64,000 nucleotides of DNA from an uncultured Muribaculum sp. (GCA_910589555.1 CAJUTE010000004.1:62001-126000), one strand, 5' to 3'. Shown: positions 18,529 to 28,155, counted from the stretch's first letter. The notes: a model not told the origin generated them from the letters alone. Numbers and translations are program-made.

Positions 18529-19016
18529 AACTGTCGTCTATATAATTCTCTAATCGTTTTACGGGCACGGCTCAGTGTCATCCTCACATTCTCCTGGGTC
18601 ATCCCCATGATTTCGGCAACCTCAGCATAGCCTCTGTTTTCAAGGTCATGAAGCCGGAAGACAGCAAGCTGCTTCTCATTCAAACTTTTCATCGCCAGAG
18701 CCACAACAGCCGAATAAACCTCATCATGCGACACGGCATCAGCCTCGTCAGCCACATCGCCGATGAACTCAACCCTTTCCCCCACGTGAGTCCTCGAACG
18801 ACGTATGCGGTCTATCGACGTGTTATAGACAAGAGTGTAGGAAAGACGACGGGCATCGGCCTCGCTTTCAATATCCTTATAAGAAGTCCACAGCTTGCAA
18901 AATGCATCGTGTAATGCATCCTCCGCCTCATCATCATCGCCAAGAATTGAACCGGCAAGATGCTGAAGTTTCCGTCGCAATTGCTGAAAAGTCTTTGTAA
19001 GGATATTTTCTTCCAC
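18525..19016 (-). CDS. ECF-type RNA polymerase sigma-70 factor
   Basis: Region 2 is visible as DDDEAEDALHDAFCKLW followed by NTSIDRIRRSR, and region 4 as LAVFRLHDLENRGYAEVAEI then MTQENVRMTLSRARKTIREL, a helix-turn-helix that recognises the -35-type element. I place the start at GTG 19016 (163 residues) because the family begins close to the TFQQLRRKLQ helix and a purine-rich AGAGAAG precedes it; a GTG at 19061 would add 15 residues. First gene of a four-gene operon with a membrane partner and two exported proteins, consistent with an envelope-response regulon. Confidence 0.88.
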   Translation of the reverse strand: MEENILTKTFQQLRRKLQHLAGSILGDDDEAEDALHDAFCKLWTSYKDIESEADARRLSYTLVYNTSIDRIRRSRTHVGERVEFIGDVADEADAVSHDEVYSAVVALAMKSLNEKQLAVFRLHDLENRGYAEVAEIMGMTQENVRMTLSRARKTIRELYRRQL

Positions 19017-19123
19017 TGCTTCTCTTTGACCTTTTACCCCTATAACGCGACGGAATGTCACTTGTAACAGCGCTCACCGATTTTTTTCAAAAAATTTTTT
19101 ATCGCATGAGTTTATGCCGATGC

Positions 19124-20929
19124 CTAATCCTCCGAATAATGACGCAGCACCCGACGATATGAGTTGAAAATCTTGGATTTGGACACAAAGCCCACATATC
19201 TGCCGTTTTCTACCACAGGCAGATTCCACGCACCCGTACGGTCAAACGTCTTCATCACATTCTCCATAGTGTCGCCGATCTCAATCTTTGCAGGAGGGGC
19301 TGTCATGAATTTATTGACAAACATACGTTTATATAAGTCCGGGCGGAACATGATGTTGCGGATATCATCAAGAAGCACCACACCCATGAGCATACCGTCA
19401 TTATCCACCACAGGAAAGAGGTTGCGGTTGGATTGCGAAATGACATCCACCATCTGCTTCAGGCTCATCTCAGGTGTCACCTTCATGAAATCATCCTCAA
19501 TCACACTATTGATTTTCAGCAGTCGCAACACTGACTTGTCCTTGTGGTGAGTCAGCAGTTCTCCACGCTTTGCAAGACGTATGGCATAGATACTGTAGGG
19601 TTCAAATATCTTTATTGTGCCATAGGAGATGATCGACACTATCAGCAACGGAAGAAACAGATTATAGCCCCCCGTAAGCTCGGCAGTAAGGAAGATTGCC
19701 ATCAGAGGAGCATGCATCACACCTGCCATCACGCCACCCATGCCAAGCAATGCGAAATTCTTGACCGACAAGTCGATGCCGAAACCAAGATGATTGAGCA
19801 GATAAGAGAAAAAGAAACCGGTCATGCACCCAAGATAAAGCGACGGTGCAAAAGTACCGCCCACACCGCCGGCGCCATTGGTTGAGGAGGTGGCGAAAGC
19901 CTTCATAAGGCAAAGGCCGCCCACATAAAGCACTATGAACCATGCATTGTTTCGGTCACCATAGAAGATAGAGCCGTCGACGGCAGCTCCGGGGTCTCCG
20001 TTCAACATCGCGGTGATCACCTCATAGCCCTCTCCGTAGAGAGGAGGGAAAAAGAAGATAAGCCCGGCAAGGATGGCGCCGCCTATCGATGCCTTTACCC
20101 ATGTGTTCTTGATCTTGGAGTAGAAACCCTCCATGAGATTGATGACCCGGATAAAATAAAGCGATGCAAATCCGCACAACACTCCAAGCGCTATCACGTA
20201 TGGAATACGTCCGGCAACAAACACATCACTCTGCGCAAAAAAGAACTGAGTCTCATATCCGGTGAAAACGTATGCAACCGTCGCGGCAGAGATTGACGCG
20301 ATAAGAAGCGGCATAACCGATACGGTCGTAAGGTCAAGCATCAGCACCTCAAGCGTGAACAAAGCTCCCGCAAGCGGCGCCTTGAAAATGCCGGCGATAC
20401 CGGCTGCCGCGCCACACCCCACGAGAATCATCAACAACCGTGGAGACAGCCTGAATGCCTGACCAAGATTCGACCCGATGGCGGCGCCTGTAGCCACGAT
20501 AGGACCCTCGGCTCCTACCGAACCGCCAAATCCTATGGTGATGGACGACGCCACAACGCTCGTGTAGCAATTATGAGGTTTTAATCGACTCTTATTCTGA
20601 GAGATGGCATACAACACGCGTGTCACACCGTGCGAAATATTGTCCTTCACCACATATTTCACATAAAGGCTGACTATGACAATTCCTATGAGCGGATAGA
20701 GCAGGTAAAGGTAGTTACCGCTGGTGATATCAATATTTAGCAGCAACGTGCTCGCGATGAAGTGAATCATCCACTTGAATGCCAAAGCGGCAAATCCACA
20801 CACTATTCCGGTGATCAACGCGAGGATAAGAATAAAATTCTTCTCCTTTATATGTTTTTCCCTCCATGTCAACAACGCATAAAACCATTGGGAGGTATGC
20901 CATTTCACTTTTCCTAATTTCGTCATCAT
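19124..20929 (-). CDS. ClC-family chloride channel/antiporter with CBS domains
   Basis: A 601-residue integral membrane protein with about ten hydrophobic segments. Family signatures are GFGGSVGAEGPIVATGAAIG (selectivity-filter helix) and GAGGVGGTFAPSLYLG (the GxFxP-type motif). Residues about 470-595 hold a CBS pair (MKVTPEMSLKQMVDVI, FPVVDNDGMLMGVVLLDDI, WNLPVVENGRYVGFVSKSKI), which in this family senses adenine nucleotides. The start overlaps the upstream sugar transferase stop by 4 nt, making it the last gene of the minus-strand operon. Channel versus H+/Cl- antiport cannot be decided by eye. Confidence 0.92.
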   Translation of the reverse strand: MMTKLGKVKWHTSQWFYALLTWREKHIKEKNFILILALITGIVCGFAALAFKWMIHFIASTLLLNIDITSGNYLYLLYPLIGIVIVSLYVKYVVKDNISHGVTRVLYAISQNKSRLKPHNCYTSVVASSITIGFGGSVGAEGPIVATGAAIGSNLGQAFRLSPRLLMILVGCGAAAGIAGIFKAPLAGALFTLEVLMLDLTTVSVMPLLIASISAATVAYVFTGYETQFFFAQSDVFVAGRIPYVIALGVLCGFASLYFIRVINLMEGFYSKIKNTWVKASIGGAILAGLIFFFPPLYGEGYEVITAMLNGDPGAAVDGSIFYGDRNNAWFIVLYVGGLCLMKAFATSSTNGAGGVGGTFAPSLYLGCMTGFFFSYLLNHLGFGIDLSVKNFALLGMGGVMAGVMHAPLMAIFLTAELTGGYNLFLPLLIVSIISYGTIKIFEPYSIYAIRLAKRGELLTHHKDKSVLRLLKINSVIEDDFMKVTPEMSLKQMVDVISQSNRNLFPVVDNDGMLMGVVLLDDIRNIMFRPDLYKRMFVNKFMTAPPAKIEIGDTMENVMKTFDRTGAWNLPVVENGRYVGFVSKSKIFNSYRRVLRHYSED

Positions 20930-22335
20930 ATTCCTTTACCTGTTAAGACAGTTTTAAATGTGTAGATAAGTATTTTCAGGTCAATACCCAGCGACACATT
21001 ATCAAGATACAAGAGATCATAACGCAGACGCTCAATCATCTCATCGACATCCGACGCATAACCATATTTCACCATCCCCCATGATGTAAGCCCGGGCTTC
21101 ACCTGATGAATAAGGGCATAAGCAGGGAAACGCTTGCATAATTGCGACACATAATACTCTCGCTCGGGACGAGGACCCACAAACGACATATCTCCCCGCA
21201 GAATATTCCAGAACTGCGGAAGCTCGTCAAGACGGTACTTGCGCATCACGGCGCCTATGCGGGTCACGCGCGGATCATTAGCCACCGAAAGCGCAGGACC
21301 TCCCGACTCGGCATCGGCAACCATCGTGCGAAGTTTATACATCGTGAACGGCTTCTTATGACGGCCTATCCTCTCCTGCCGGAATATCACTCCGCCGGGA
21401 GAGTCAAGCTTGACCCACAAAGCAAGAATTCCAACTATCGGAGCCGAAACAATAAGCCCCACCACCGAAAGCACCACGTCAAATACGCGTTTGACATTCA
21501 ACGTGCTATCCGGAATATTGGAGGAAGACAAATCGACCAGCGGCTCTCCGGAAACATTGGAAGTCCTTATTCTCGTGGTGAGCATCTCATAAGTATCGGG
21601 AGAGATTAGCACCGAGCAGCCGGTGGGAAGCAGGCGATTCACCAGTTCCCGCATCGCCTCAGCCCTCTTGGTGGAGGCGATCACAAAAGCCTTGACATCA
21701 TGCTTGCTTATAACACCATCTATGTCATCAATCGTGAACACCTGACGGTTGGAAAAACTGCGTTTATCACCCGACAAGTCAAGAAAACCCACCACACGGT
21801 ACCCCATGACCATACGCCGGTCCTCAATACGTCGGGCAATCGCCGACGACTCTTCATCACACCCTACCACAATAGTGTTTATCGCCCACACTCCTGATTC
21901 AACCCTTCTGCGCCCTATGCGCGACACAACACGCCTCACCGGATATACACACAGAAACAGCAGCCCGAACAATATGAGCAGCAACAGATAAGTGTGAACC
22001 CTGTCAGGACGCAAATCATTGATCAAGGCAATGAAGAAAAAAACCACAGTCCCGGCAAAGCAATTGGAGAACGTCTTTTCAAGCTCCTGGAGACGTGACT
22101 TCATAAACACACGGTTATAATAGCCCGACAACCAATAAATGAACAACATCCCCAGCGGAAACAACAACTGCTCTTCAATCACCGGTCCATGCAACATATA
22201 CTGCTGCAACGATGCGAAATGGCGTGAAGCGTCATCAATATAATAGCGTGCCGCTGCAAATAAGCATACAGCGACATTGGTCGACAAAAAGTCGCCCGCC
22301 ACATACATGATCCGTTGTTTGCCGGTGAGCGTCAA
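20926..22335 (-). CDS. Polyprenyl-phosphate hexose-1-phosphate transferase (WbaP-like sugar transferase)
   Basis: A 469-residue initiating glycosyltransferase for exopolysaccharide, O-antigen or capsule, acting at the inner membrane. Several N-terminal transmembrane helices (about 1-125) and a nucleotide-binding-like central domain (NTIVVGCDEESSAIARRIED) precede the C-terminal bacterial sugar transferase domain (about 275-465: VKRVFDVVLSVVGLIVSAPI, IFRQERIGRHKKPFTMYKLR, YRLDELPQFWNILRGDMSFV, GPRPERE, VKPGLTSWGMVKYGY). The frame starts with TTG in a TTGA overlap with the tsaC stop; ATG at 22308 is the alternative, but family members have residues upstream of it. No polysaccharide cluster adjoins it here. 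Confidence 0.9.
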   Translation of the reverse strand: MTLTGKQRIMYVAGDFLSTNVAVCLFAAARYYIDDASRHFASLQQYMLHGPVIEEQLLFPLGMLFIYWLSGYYNRVFMKSRLQELEKTFSNCFAGTVVFFFIALINDLRPDRVHTYLLLLILFGLLFLCVYPVRRVVSRIGRRRVESGVWAINTIVVGCDEESSAIARRIEDRRMVMGYRVVGFLDLSGDKRSFSNRQVFTIDDIDGVISKHDVKAFVIASTKRAEAMRELVNRLLPTGCSVLISPDTYEMLTTRIRTSNVSGEPLVDLSSSNIPDSTLNVKRVFDVVLSVVGLIVSAPIVGILALWVKLDSPGGVIFRQERIGRHKKPFTMYKLRTMVADAESGGPALSVANDPRVTRIGAVMRKYRLDELPQFWNILRGDMSFVGPRPEREYYVSQLCKRFPAYALIHQVKPGLTSWGMVKYGYASDVDEMIERLRYDLLYLDNVSLGIDLKILIYTFKTVLTGKGI

Positions 22336-22895
22336 TTTCTTATAACAGTTATAGTTTTATCCGGTTCTAACTTTACGATTCTTGAAGGAGTGCCGGCTCC
22401 CTCATCATCGCGGCGTGTGGCACACACATAGTCAACGCTGTTTTTTATTTCAGCCGAAATCTCCTTGAAATTACGTGCCGACGGCTCCCCGCTTATATTG
22501 GCGGAAGTCGACACCACGGGAGCGCCGAGTTCACGGCATAGCCCTGCGGAAAATTCATCGCGGCTCACACGGAATCCCACACTGCCATCCGAAGCGACAA
22601 GTGACGGAGCCAAGCCCTTTGCTCCCGGCAATATGACTGTAGTAGGACGGCTCGCCCCCTCAATCAGTTCAATCACCTCTTCCGGAAGCTCATCCACATA
22701 GCGCGAAAGCATTTCCACCGAATCCACAAGCACCAACATGGACTTGGAATCACTGCGGCGTTTAAGCGAATAGATGTTCCTGACAGCACCATCACAGGTG
22801 GCATCACAACCTATACCCCACACGGTGTCGGTAGGATACAATATTATTTTTCCTTGCTGCAAGAATTCCACAGCTTTCAATGTGTCATTATCCAT
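22332..22895 (-). CDS. tsaC: L-threonylcarbamoyladenylate synthase
   Basis: Makes threonylcarbamoyl-AMP for the t6A37 modification of ANN-decoding tRNAs. The 187-residue YrdC domain contains KIILYPTDTVWGIGCDAT, IYSLKRRSDSKSMLVLVDS, RPTTVILPG, VGFRVSRDEF and PVVSTSANISGEPSA. The frame is open to 22997, but a promoter -7 box lies at 22903-22910, and MDNDTLKAVEFLQ at 22895 matches the usual N-terminus, so I choose ATG 22895. With that promoter the mRNA would be leaderless or nearly so. Confidence 0.93.
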   Translation of the reverse strand: MDNDTLKAVEFLQQGKIILYPTDTVWGIGCDATCDGAVRNIYSLKRRSDSKSMLVLVDSVEMLSRYVDELPEEVIELIEGASRPTTVILPGAKGLAPSLVASDGSVGFRVSRDEFSAGLCRELGAPVVSTSANISGEPSARNFKEISAEIKNSVDYVCATRRDDEGAGTPSRIVKLEPDKTITVIRN

Positions 22896-22902
22896 CTTCT
22901 TA

Positions 22903-22935
22903 CAAATATACGAATAAGTCGGGGGTAATTGCAAA
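22903..22935 (-). promoter_or_regulatory. Promoter upstream of tsaC
   Basis: On the minus strand: TTTG at 22935-22932, 21-nt spacer and TATATTTG at 22910-22903. The expected transcription start falls within a few bases of the tsaC ATG (22895). Confidence 0.6.
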
Positions 22936-22993
22936 TTTAGAGATTGTTTAATCATAAATATGACCAACTTCTCTTTTGCCGGCTCCCCGACCG

Positions 22994-24364
22994 TCAAGCA
23001 AATAGCACTCTGAATGCCTCTTCAACTTTTGCCACCTCCACAATCTCGATTTTCAACCGCGAGGTGTCAAAACCCTTTATATTATTCTTTGGCACGATTA
23101 TTTTTGAGAATCCGAGCTTCTCAGCCTCAAGCACACGCTGCTCTATGCGGGTGATGGGGCGTATTTCGCCCGACAGACCCACCTCGCCCGACATACACAC
23201 GTCGTGAGCGATAGCCATGTCGACATTCGACGACAGAATGGCGCATATAACCGCCAGATCCAACGCCGGATCATTGACCTTCAGTCCTCCCGCAATATTC
23301 AGGAACACATCTTTCTGAGCCAATTTAAAGCCCACCCGCTTCTCCAGAACGGCAAGAAGCATGTTCATCCTTTTGTAATCAAATCCGGTCACTGATCGCT
23401 GCGGAGTGCCATAAGCGGCGGTCGACACCAGCGCCTGAACCTCGATAAGAAACGGACGGATACCCTCAAGGGTAACACCTACCGCCACTCCCGACAGATC
23501 CTCATCGCCATTGCGCGAAAGCAGCAACTCCGACGGATTGGTGACCTCGCGGAGTCCGCGCTGCACCATCTCATAGATGCCAAGTTCGGAAGTCGAGCCG
23601 AAACGGTTTTTTATCGATCGCAGAATACGGTACATATAATGCCCGTCGCCCTCAAATTGCAGCACTGCGTCCACAATATGCTCAAGCACCTTAGGACCGG
23701 CTATGGATCCCTCCTTATTAATATGCCCGATAAGAATCACCGGCGTGCCCGATGTTTTTGCGTAACGCAACAACTGAGCCGAGCATTCCCGCACCTGGCT
23801 CACACTCCCGGCTGCCGACTCAATGGCGTCAGATGCGATCGTCTGAATAGAATCCACAACCACAATCTGCGGCTGAACATCCTTTATATGTTCCATGATT
23901 GAGTCCATTGAAGTCTCGCACACGATGTAGCAGTTGTCGCTGAGACGCCCTATGCGGTCGGCACGCATCTTCAATTGGCTCGCGCTCTCCTCTCCCGACA
24001 CATATAAAATCTTTCTGCCGCGTATCGAAAGTATATTCTGCAACACAAGCGTGGACTTGCCTATGCCCGGCTCTCCGCCGATAAGCACAAGTGAACCGGC
24101 AACCAGCCCCCCTCCAAGCACTCGGTTGAGCTCGCCGCTCGGCATACTGATACGCTGCTCTTCATGAGTCTCAATCTGGGATATGGGCCGCACCACGCTC
24201 TCCTGACCTCGCAACGGAGCTGACGCGCGTCCACCCTTCGCCGGTCTCACCTTTTCTTCTATCATGGTGTTCCATTCCCCGCATCCGGGGCAACGTCCCA
24301 CCCACTTTGATGACTCAGCCCCGCAATTATTACAAAACCAAACTGTTTTTTCCTGTTTTGCCAT
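22994..24364 (-). CDS. radA: DNA repair protein RadA
   Basis: RecA-like ATPase involved in recombination intermediate processing. The 456 residues contain the N-terminal zinc finger (CNNCGAESSKWVGRCPGCGE), Walker A GGEPGIGKSTL (about residue 97), Walker B in QIVVVDSIQ, the RadA-specific KNRFGSTSELGIYEM (about 255) and a C-terminal Lon-protease-like domain (MSGEVGLSGEIRPI). Length and domain order are normal. It starts 11 nt after the rRNA methyltransferase stop. Confidence 0.97.
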   Translation of the reverse strand: MAKQEKTVWFCNNCGAESSKWVGRCPGCGEWNTMIEEKVRPAKGGRASAPLRGQESVVRPISQIETHEEQRISMPSGELNRVLGGGLVAGSLVLIGGEPGIGKSTLVLQNILSIRGRKILYVSGEESASQLKMRADRIGRLSDNCYIVCETSMDSIMEHIKDVQPQIVVVDSIQTIASDAIESAAGSVSQVRECSAQLLRYAKTSGTPVILIGHINKEGSIAGPKVLEHIVDAVLQFEGDGHYMYRILRSIKNRFGSTSELGIYEMVQRGLREVTNPSELLLSRNGDEDLSGVAVGVTLEGIRPFLIEVQALVSTAAYGTPQRSVTGFDYKRMNMLLAVLEKRVGFKLAQKDVFLNIAGGLKVNDPALDLAVICAILSSNVDMAIAHDVCMSGEVGLSGEIRPITRIEQRVLEAEKLGFSKIIVPKNNIKGFDTSRLKIEIVEVAKVEEAFRVLFA

Positions 24365-24375
24365 GACGAATAAGA

Positions 24376-25131
24376 TTAAAACTGACGACGGCGGAATTCG
24401 GCGACTACAATAGATGTAGCCATACCCACATTCAAAGATTCACTCGTGGCGACACCTTGCGGATAAGAAGGGATGGTGAGGCGGCGTGTCACGCGCTTCT
24501 CCACCTCGCGGGAGATACCTTGACCTTCATTGCCCATAACGATTATGCCACCTGACGACAATGACGATGTGAAAATATTCTCACCGCCAAGAAATGTGCC
24601 GTAGACCGGGACCTCCGTCCCCTCAAGAAATTCCGGCAAATCCACATAATGAACCCGAACCCGTGAAATAGCGCCCATCGTGGCTTGCACCACCTTGGGA
24701 TTGTAGACATCAACCGTGTCATTGGTACAATAGATATCTCTTATGCCAAACCAATCGGCTATGCGGATAATCGTGCCGAGATTACCCGGATCCTGCACAC
24801 GGTCAAGCGCCAACGACAACGAGCCGGCAGATGCCGGCTCTATGATGTCGTCAGGAATTTCATATACTGCCATCACCTCGGGCGGCGATGAAAAGTGGCT
24901 CATGCGCTCCATGTCGGAACGAACCACCTTATATATTATGTCAGCATTCAAGTTGAGCTGATGAGAGTCAAGCCATTTTGCCGTGGCTAAAAGATAACGG
25001 CATGAGAAATTCTCTATCGTGTCAAGCACGCACTTGGTGCCTTCAGCCACAAACAGCCGGCTCTCTCTCCTCACCTTTGCCTCGTCAAGCGACGCGACAA
25101 ACTTTCTCAACTTATTAGTAAGTTCCGGCAT
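24376..25131 (-). CDS. TrmH/SpoU-family RNA 2'-O-methyltransferase
   Basis: A 251-residue SPOUT methyltransferase with an N-terminal substrate-binding domain (RESRLFVAEGTKCVLD) and a C-terminal knotted domain with the three SpoU motifs: LDRVQDPGNLGTIIRIADWF, IIVMGNEGQGIS and IPSYPQGVATSESLNVGMAT. It probably methylates rRNA or tRNA using SAM; the target is not determinable. Its start overlaps the dsbD stop by one base (TAATG), and radA follows. Confidence 0.93.
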   Translation of the reverse strand: MPELTNKLRKFVASLDEAKVRRESRLFVAEGTKCVLDTIENFSCRYLLATAKWLDSHQLNLNADIIYKVVRSDMERMSHFSSPPEVMAVYEIPDDIIEPASAGSLSLALDRVQDPGNLGTIIRIADWFGIRDIYCTNDTVDVYNPKVVQATMGAISRVRVHYVDLPEFLEGTEVPVYGTFLGGENIFTSSLSSGGIIVMGNEGQGISREVEKRVTRRLTIPSYPQGVATSESLNVGMATSIVVAEFRRRQF

Positions 25132-27176
25132 TACTGTTTTTTATATCCTTCAATACCTTTTTCAAGGAACTTTGTGAACTTGGGAATATTCTCATCATAA
25201 GAGAATGGACCCGACAGAAGCTCTCCGTCATTATTCAAAATCACATAGTAAGGCTGGGCATTTGCCTGGAATTTATATCGTTGCAGATAACTCCAGCGGT
25301 CGCCGTAAGTGTCAAGTGTCACTTTCTTGCCATTCTCCGTCACCTCCATAGGCTGCGGCAGCTCTTTCTTTTCATCGACCATGAGCTTGATGACAACGAA
25401 ATTATTGTCAATCATGTTGTGCACATTGGCTTCGTCAAGAACGGCACCCTCCATTTTGCGGCAGTTCACACATCCGTAGCCTGAAAAATCCACAAGCACA
25501 GGTTTTCCTTCCGCCTTGGCGGCACGCATTCCCTCTTCGTAGTCGTCATACTCCTTCAATTCATTGCCGTAGAGATTGAAATCCTGAGTAAACAACGGAG
25601 GAACAAACGCGCTAACACCCTTCAAAGGAGCACCCCAAAGACCCGGCACAAGATAAACCGTGAACGCAAGCGACACCATCGCAAGGAAGAATCTTACTGT
25701 GCCTACGCTGCTGTCGGCAGGACCATAGTGGGCGAAATTAAACTTGCCGAGCAAGTAAAGTCCAAGCAATGCGAAAATCACAATCCACAACGCAAGGAAC
25801 ACTTCACGGTCAAGGATGTGCCATCCGTAAGCAAGGTCAGCGACTGAAAGGAATTTCAGCGACAATGCCAACTCGATGAAACCGAGCACCACCTTTACGG
25901 TGTTCATCCAGCCGCCTGAACGGGGCGCGCTCTGCAACCATGACGGGAACATGGCAAACAGGCAGAACGGAATGGCAAGAGCCAACGAGAATCCGAACAT
26001 ACCTATCGCCGGACCAAACTTGTCGCCGGTGCTCGCCGCTTCCACAAGCAGAGTGCCGATGATGGGACCGGTGCAGGAGAATGACACCAACGTAAGAGTG
26101 AACGCCATGAAGAAAATGCTCAACAATCCTGTCGTCTTCTCAGCGGTGCTGTCCATCTTATTTGCCCATGATGACGGCAGCTTGATGTCAAACGCTCCAA
26201 AGAAGGAGATCGCAAACACCACCAGAAGGAGGAAGAAGATTATGTTGCACACGGCGCTTGTCGACAATGCATTCAACGAGCTTGCGCCAAACAGAGCGGT
26301 TATCAACAATCCCAGCAGAAGATAAATCACAATGATCGAAGCGCCGTATATAAACGCATCGGCTACTGACTTGGCTCGTGACTTCCCTTTTTTCAAGAAA
26401 AAGCTTACGGTCAACGGTATCATGGGCCACACACACGGAGTGAGCAACGCCACAAAACCGCCTATAAAGCAAGTGATGAATATATAAATCAATGATGTTG
26501 AATTACCCTCATCAGTGTTATCGCTGCCTGAAAAATCAACAGGAGCCCAAAGCTTGTCAGCCGACATTTCACCGGCATTGTCAGCAGCCGCAGCATCAGC
26601 TATCGCAGAGACAAGACTGTCGACCGACGCGGTATCAGCCACCGCAGCAACCTCAGTTTCATCCTTAGCCGGAGCCGGCTCTTCAGCCTTCGGAGCCTCC
26701 TTTTTCTCTACTATTTTAGCCTTTCCGTTAAGAGTGAAGGTCTCTTTGGATGGAGGAATGCAATTTTCGTCATTACAAGCTGAGTAGCGGATAGTGCCGC
26801 TGATTGCAAATTCAGGGGCAGTCGCAGTGAAAGCCTGCGAGATAACAACCGATTCCGTCCACCAGCTCAGCTCGGCATTGAACATCGAGTCAAATTGCGC
26901 ATGAGCCTTTTTATCGGAGGTCAACGAGCCTGAAAGCTCAACTCCTTCAAGCTTGTCCCATTTAACCTGCAATGGCGAAGGACCGGCGCTCGGATCAAGG
27001 TCATAGCTATACATGTGCCAGCCATTGTCAATCCGTGCCTTCATCAACACCACTCCATGATTATCATCAGTCATCTGTGTTGACACATCCCATGTCACAG
27101 GCTTCATGAATTGCCCGCTGACAGTGCCGCCAAAAGCAGTCAACACGGTTAGAATAAGGAAAAAAATACGAGTCAT
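25131..27176 (-). CDS. dsbD: DsbD-type protein-disulfide reductase
   Basis: Carries electrons from cytoplasmic thioredoxin across the inner membrane. Order: signal peptide (MTRIFFLILTVLTAFGGTVS), an N-terminal DsbD-alpha-like domain with the pair ACNDENCIPP, an alanine/glutamate-rich linker (about 185-235), the eight-helix DsbD core (LLTPCVWPMIPLTVSFFLKK; SFSCTGPIIGTLLVEA), and a C-terminal thioredoxin-like domain with SGYGCVNCRKME. About 681 residues from ATG 27176; upstream ATG codons at 27197 and 27215 are in frame, but the -7 box at 27213-27220 makes 27215 unlikely. First gene of the dsbD-trmH-radA operon. It may serve the CXXCH heme proteins or TlpA-like lipoprotein elsewhere in the window (inference). 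Confidence 0.92.
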   Translation of the reverse strand: MTRIFFLILTVLTAFGGTVSGQFMKPVTWDVSTQMTDDNHGVVLMKARIDNGWHMYSYDLDPSAGPSPLQVKWDKLEGVELSGSLTSDKKAHAQFDSMFNAELSWWTESVVISQAFTATAPEFAISGTIRYSACNDENCIPPSKETFTLNGKAKIVEKKEAPKAEEPAPAKDETEVAAVADTASVDSLVSAIADAAAADNAGEMSADKLWAPVDFSGSDNTDEGNSTSLIYIFITCFIGGFVALLTPCVWPMIPLTVSFFLKKGKSRAKSVADAFIYGASIIVIYLLLGLLITALFGASSLNALSTSAVCNIIFFLLLVVFAISFFGAFDIKLPSSWANKMDSTAEKTTGLLSIFFMAFTLTLVSFSCTGPIIGTLLVEAASTGDKFGPAIGMFGFSLALAIPFCLFAMFPSWLQSAPRSGGWMNTVKVVLGFIELALSLKFLSVADLAYGWHILDREVFLALWIVIFALLGLYLLGKFNFAHYGPADSSVGTVRFFLAMVSLAFTVYLVPGLWGAPLKGVSAFVPPLFTQDFNLYGNELKEYDDYEEGMRAAKAEGKPVLVDFSGYGCVNCRKMEGAVLDEANVHNMIDNNFVVIKLMVDEKKELPQPMEVTENGKKVTLDTYGDRWSYLQRYKFQANAQPYYVILNNDGELLSGPFSYDENIPKFTKFLEKGIEGYKKQ

Positions 27177-27212
27177 AGCAATTGCTTTTTTTTGCATTAT
27201 AATAATTGTCGG

Positions 27213-27220
27213 CAAAGATA
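27213..27220 (-). promoter_or_regulatory. -7 box upstream of dsbD
   Basis: The minus strand reads TATCTTTG, matching TAnnTTTG. It would give a start near 27206, just ahead of the ATG codons at 27197 and 27176. No clear -33 box. Confidence 0.45.
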
Positions 27221-27337
27221 CTCAATTTTTCCAAATCTTACTCCTATATCTATATGCAAAAATGCATTTTCTCACATTTTGAATATTTTATACATTCTAA
27301 TTTACAATTTTACTCCATCCATTTATCACTCCCAATA

Positions 27338-27368
27338 TTTGCCGTTTAACAAAAAATACCTATATTTG
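27338..27368 (+). promoter_or_regulatory. Promoter of the glycosyltransferase operon
   Basis: TTTG at 27338-27341, exactly 19 nt, then TATATTTG at 27361-27368. This is a textbook Bacteroidota housekeeping promoter, 25 nt before the glycosyltransferase start. Confidence 0.8.
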
Positions 27369-27393
27369 CTATCTAATCGTATCGGACTACACA

Positions 27394-28155
27394 ATGACTC
27401 CACTATTCACTATTATCACAGTCACCTACAACGCACAAAACACTTTGCCACCCACTTTAAAAAGCGTGGCAGAGCAGTCATGCCGCCTGTTTGAATACAT
27501 AATAATGGATGGAGCCTCCACCGACAAAACCCTGAAGCTTGCCATTGACGCGGCAATACCCGAAGCCAAGGTATATTCAAATCCCGACAAAGGCATATAT
27601 GATGCGATGAACAAAGCTATGCAGGTAGCCAAAGGCGACTATCTCATATTCCTCAATGCCGGCGACACATTCCACACCCCTGACACGCTTGAACTTATAG
27701 CACGCACCATAATCGACGCCGACTATCCGGGAATAGCCTACGGGCAAACCGATCTGGTCGACAGCTCACGGAAATTCATAGCCCACCGCCATCTCACCGC
27801 CCCTGAGACTCTCACTCTAAAAAGTTTCGCCGAAGGGATGACTGTGTGCCATCAGGCATTTATAGTCAACAAAAAACTTGCGCAGCTATACAACCTGAAA
27901 TACAGGTATTCAGCCGACTACGACTGGTGCATAAGATGCTTGCAACGCTCGCGTCGCAACTGCTACATACCCGAGGTGCTTATCGATTATCTGGTGGAAG
28001 GTGAAACCACCCGTCACCGTCGCGCATCACTGTGGGAACGCTTCCGCATAATGTCATTCTACTATGGATTCTTCCCCACGCTCTTGCGGCACATAGGCTT
28101 CATACCACGCTTTTTCAAACATCAAAAGGAATTAAAACAAAACAAATCTATATGA
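27394..28155 (+). CDS. Family 2 glycosyltransferase
   Basis: A 253-residue GT-A fold enzyme. TIITVTYNAQNTLPPTLKSV and IIMDGASTDKTL form the nucleotide-sugar site; GIYDAMNKAMQVAKGDYLIF and LNAGDTFH (DxD-like) follow; FIVNKKLAQLYNLKYRYSAD and YDWCIRCLQRS are typical of WcaE-like GT2 enzymes. No transmembrane segment, so cytoplasmic or membrane-associated. The acceptor is unknown and no polysaccharide cluster adjoins it. Its stop overlaps the next start as ATGA. Confidence 0.9.
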   Translation: MTPLFTIITVTYNAQNTLPPTLKSVAEQSCRLFEYIIMDGASTDKTLKLAIDAAIPEAKVYSNPDKGIYDAMNKAMQVAKGDYLIFLNAGDTFHTPDTLELIARTIIDADYPGIAYGQTDLVDSSRKFIAHRHLTAPETLTLKSFAEGMTVCHQAFIVNKKLAQLYNLKYRYSADYDWCIRCLQRSRRNCYIPEVLIDYLVEGETTRHRRASLWERFRIMSFYYGFFPTLLRHIGFIPRFFKHQKELKQNKSI

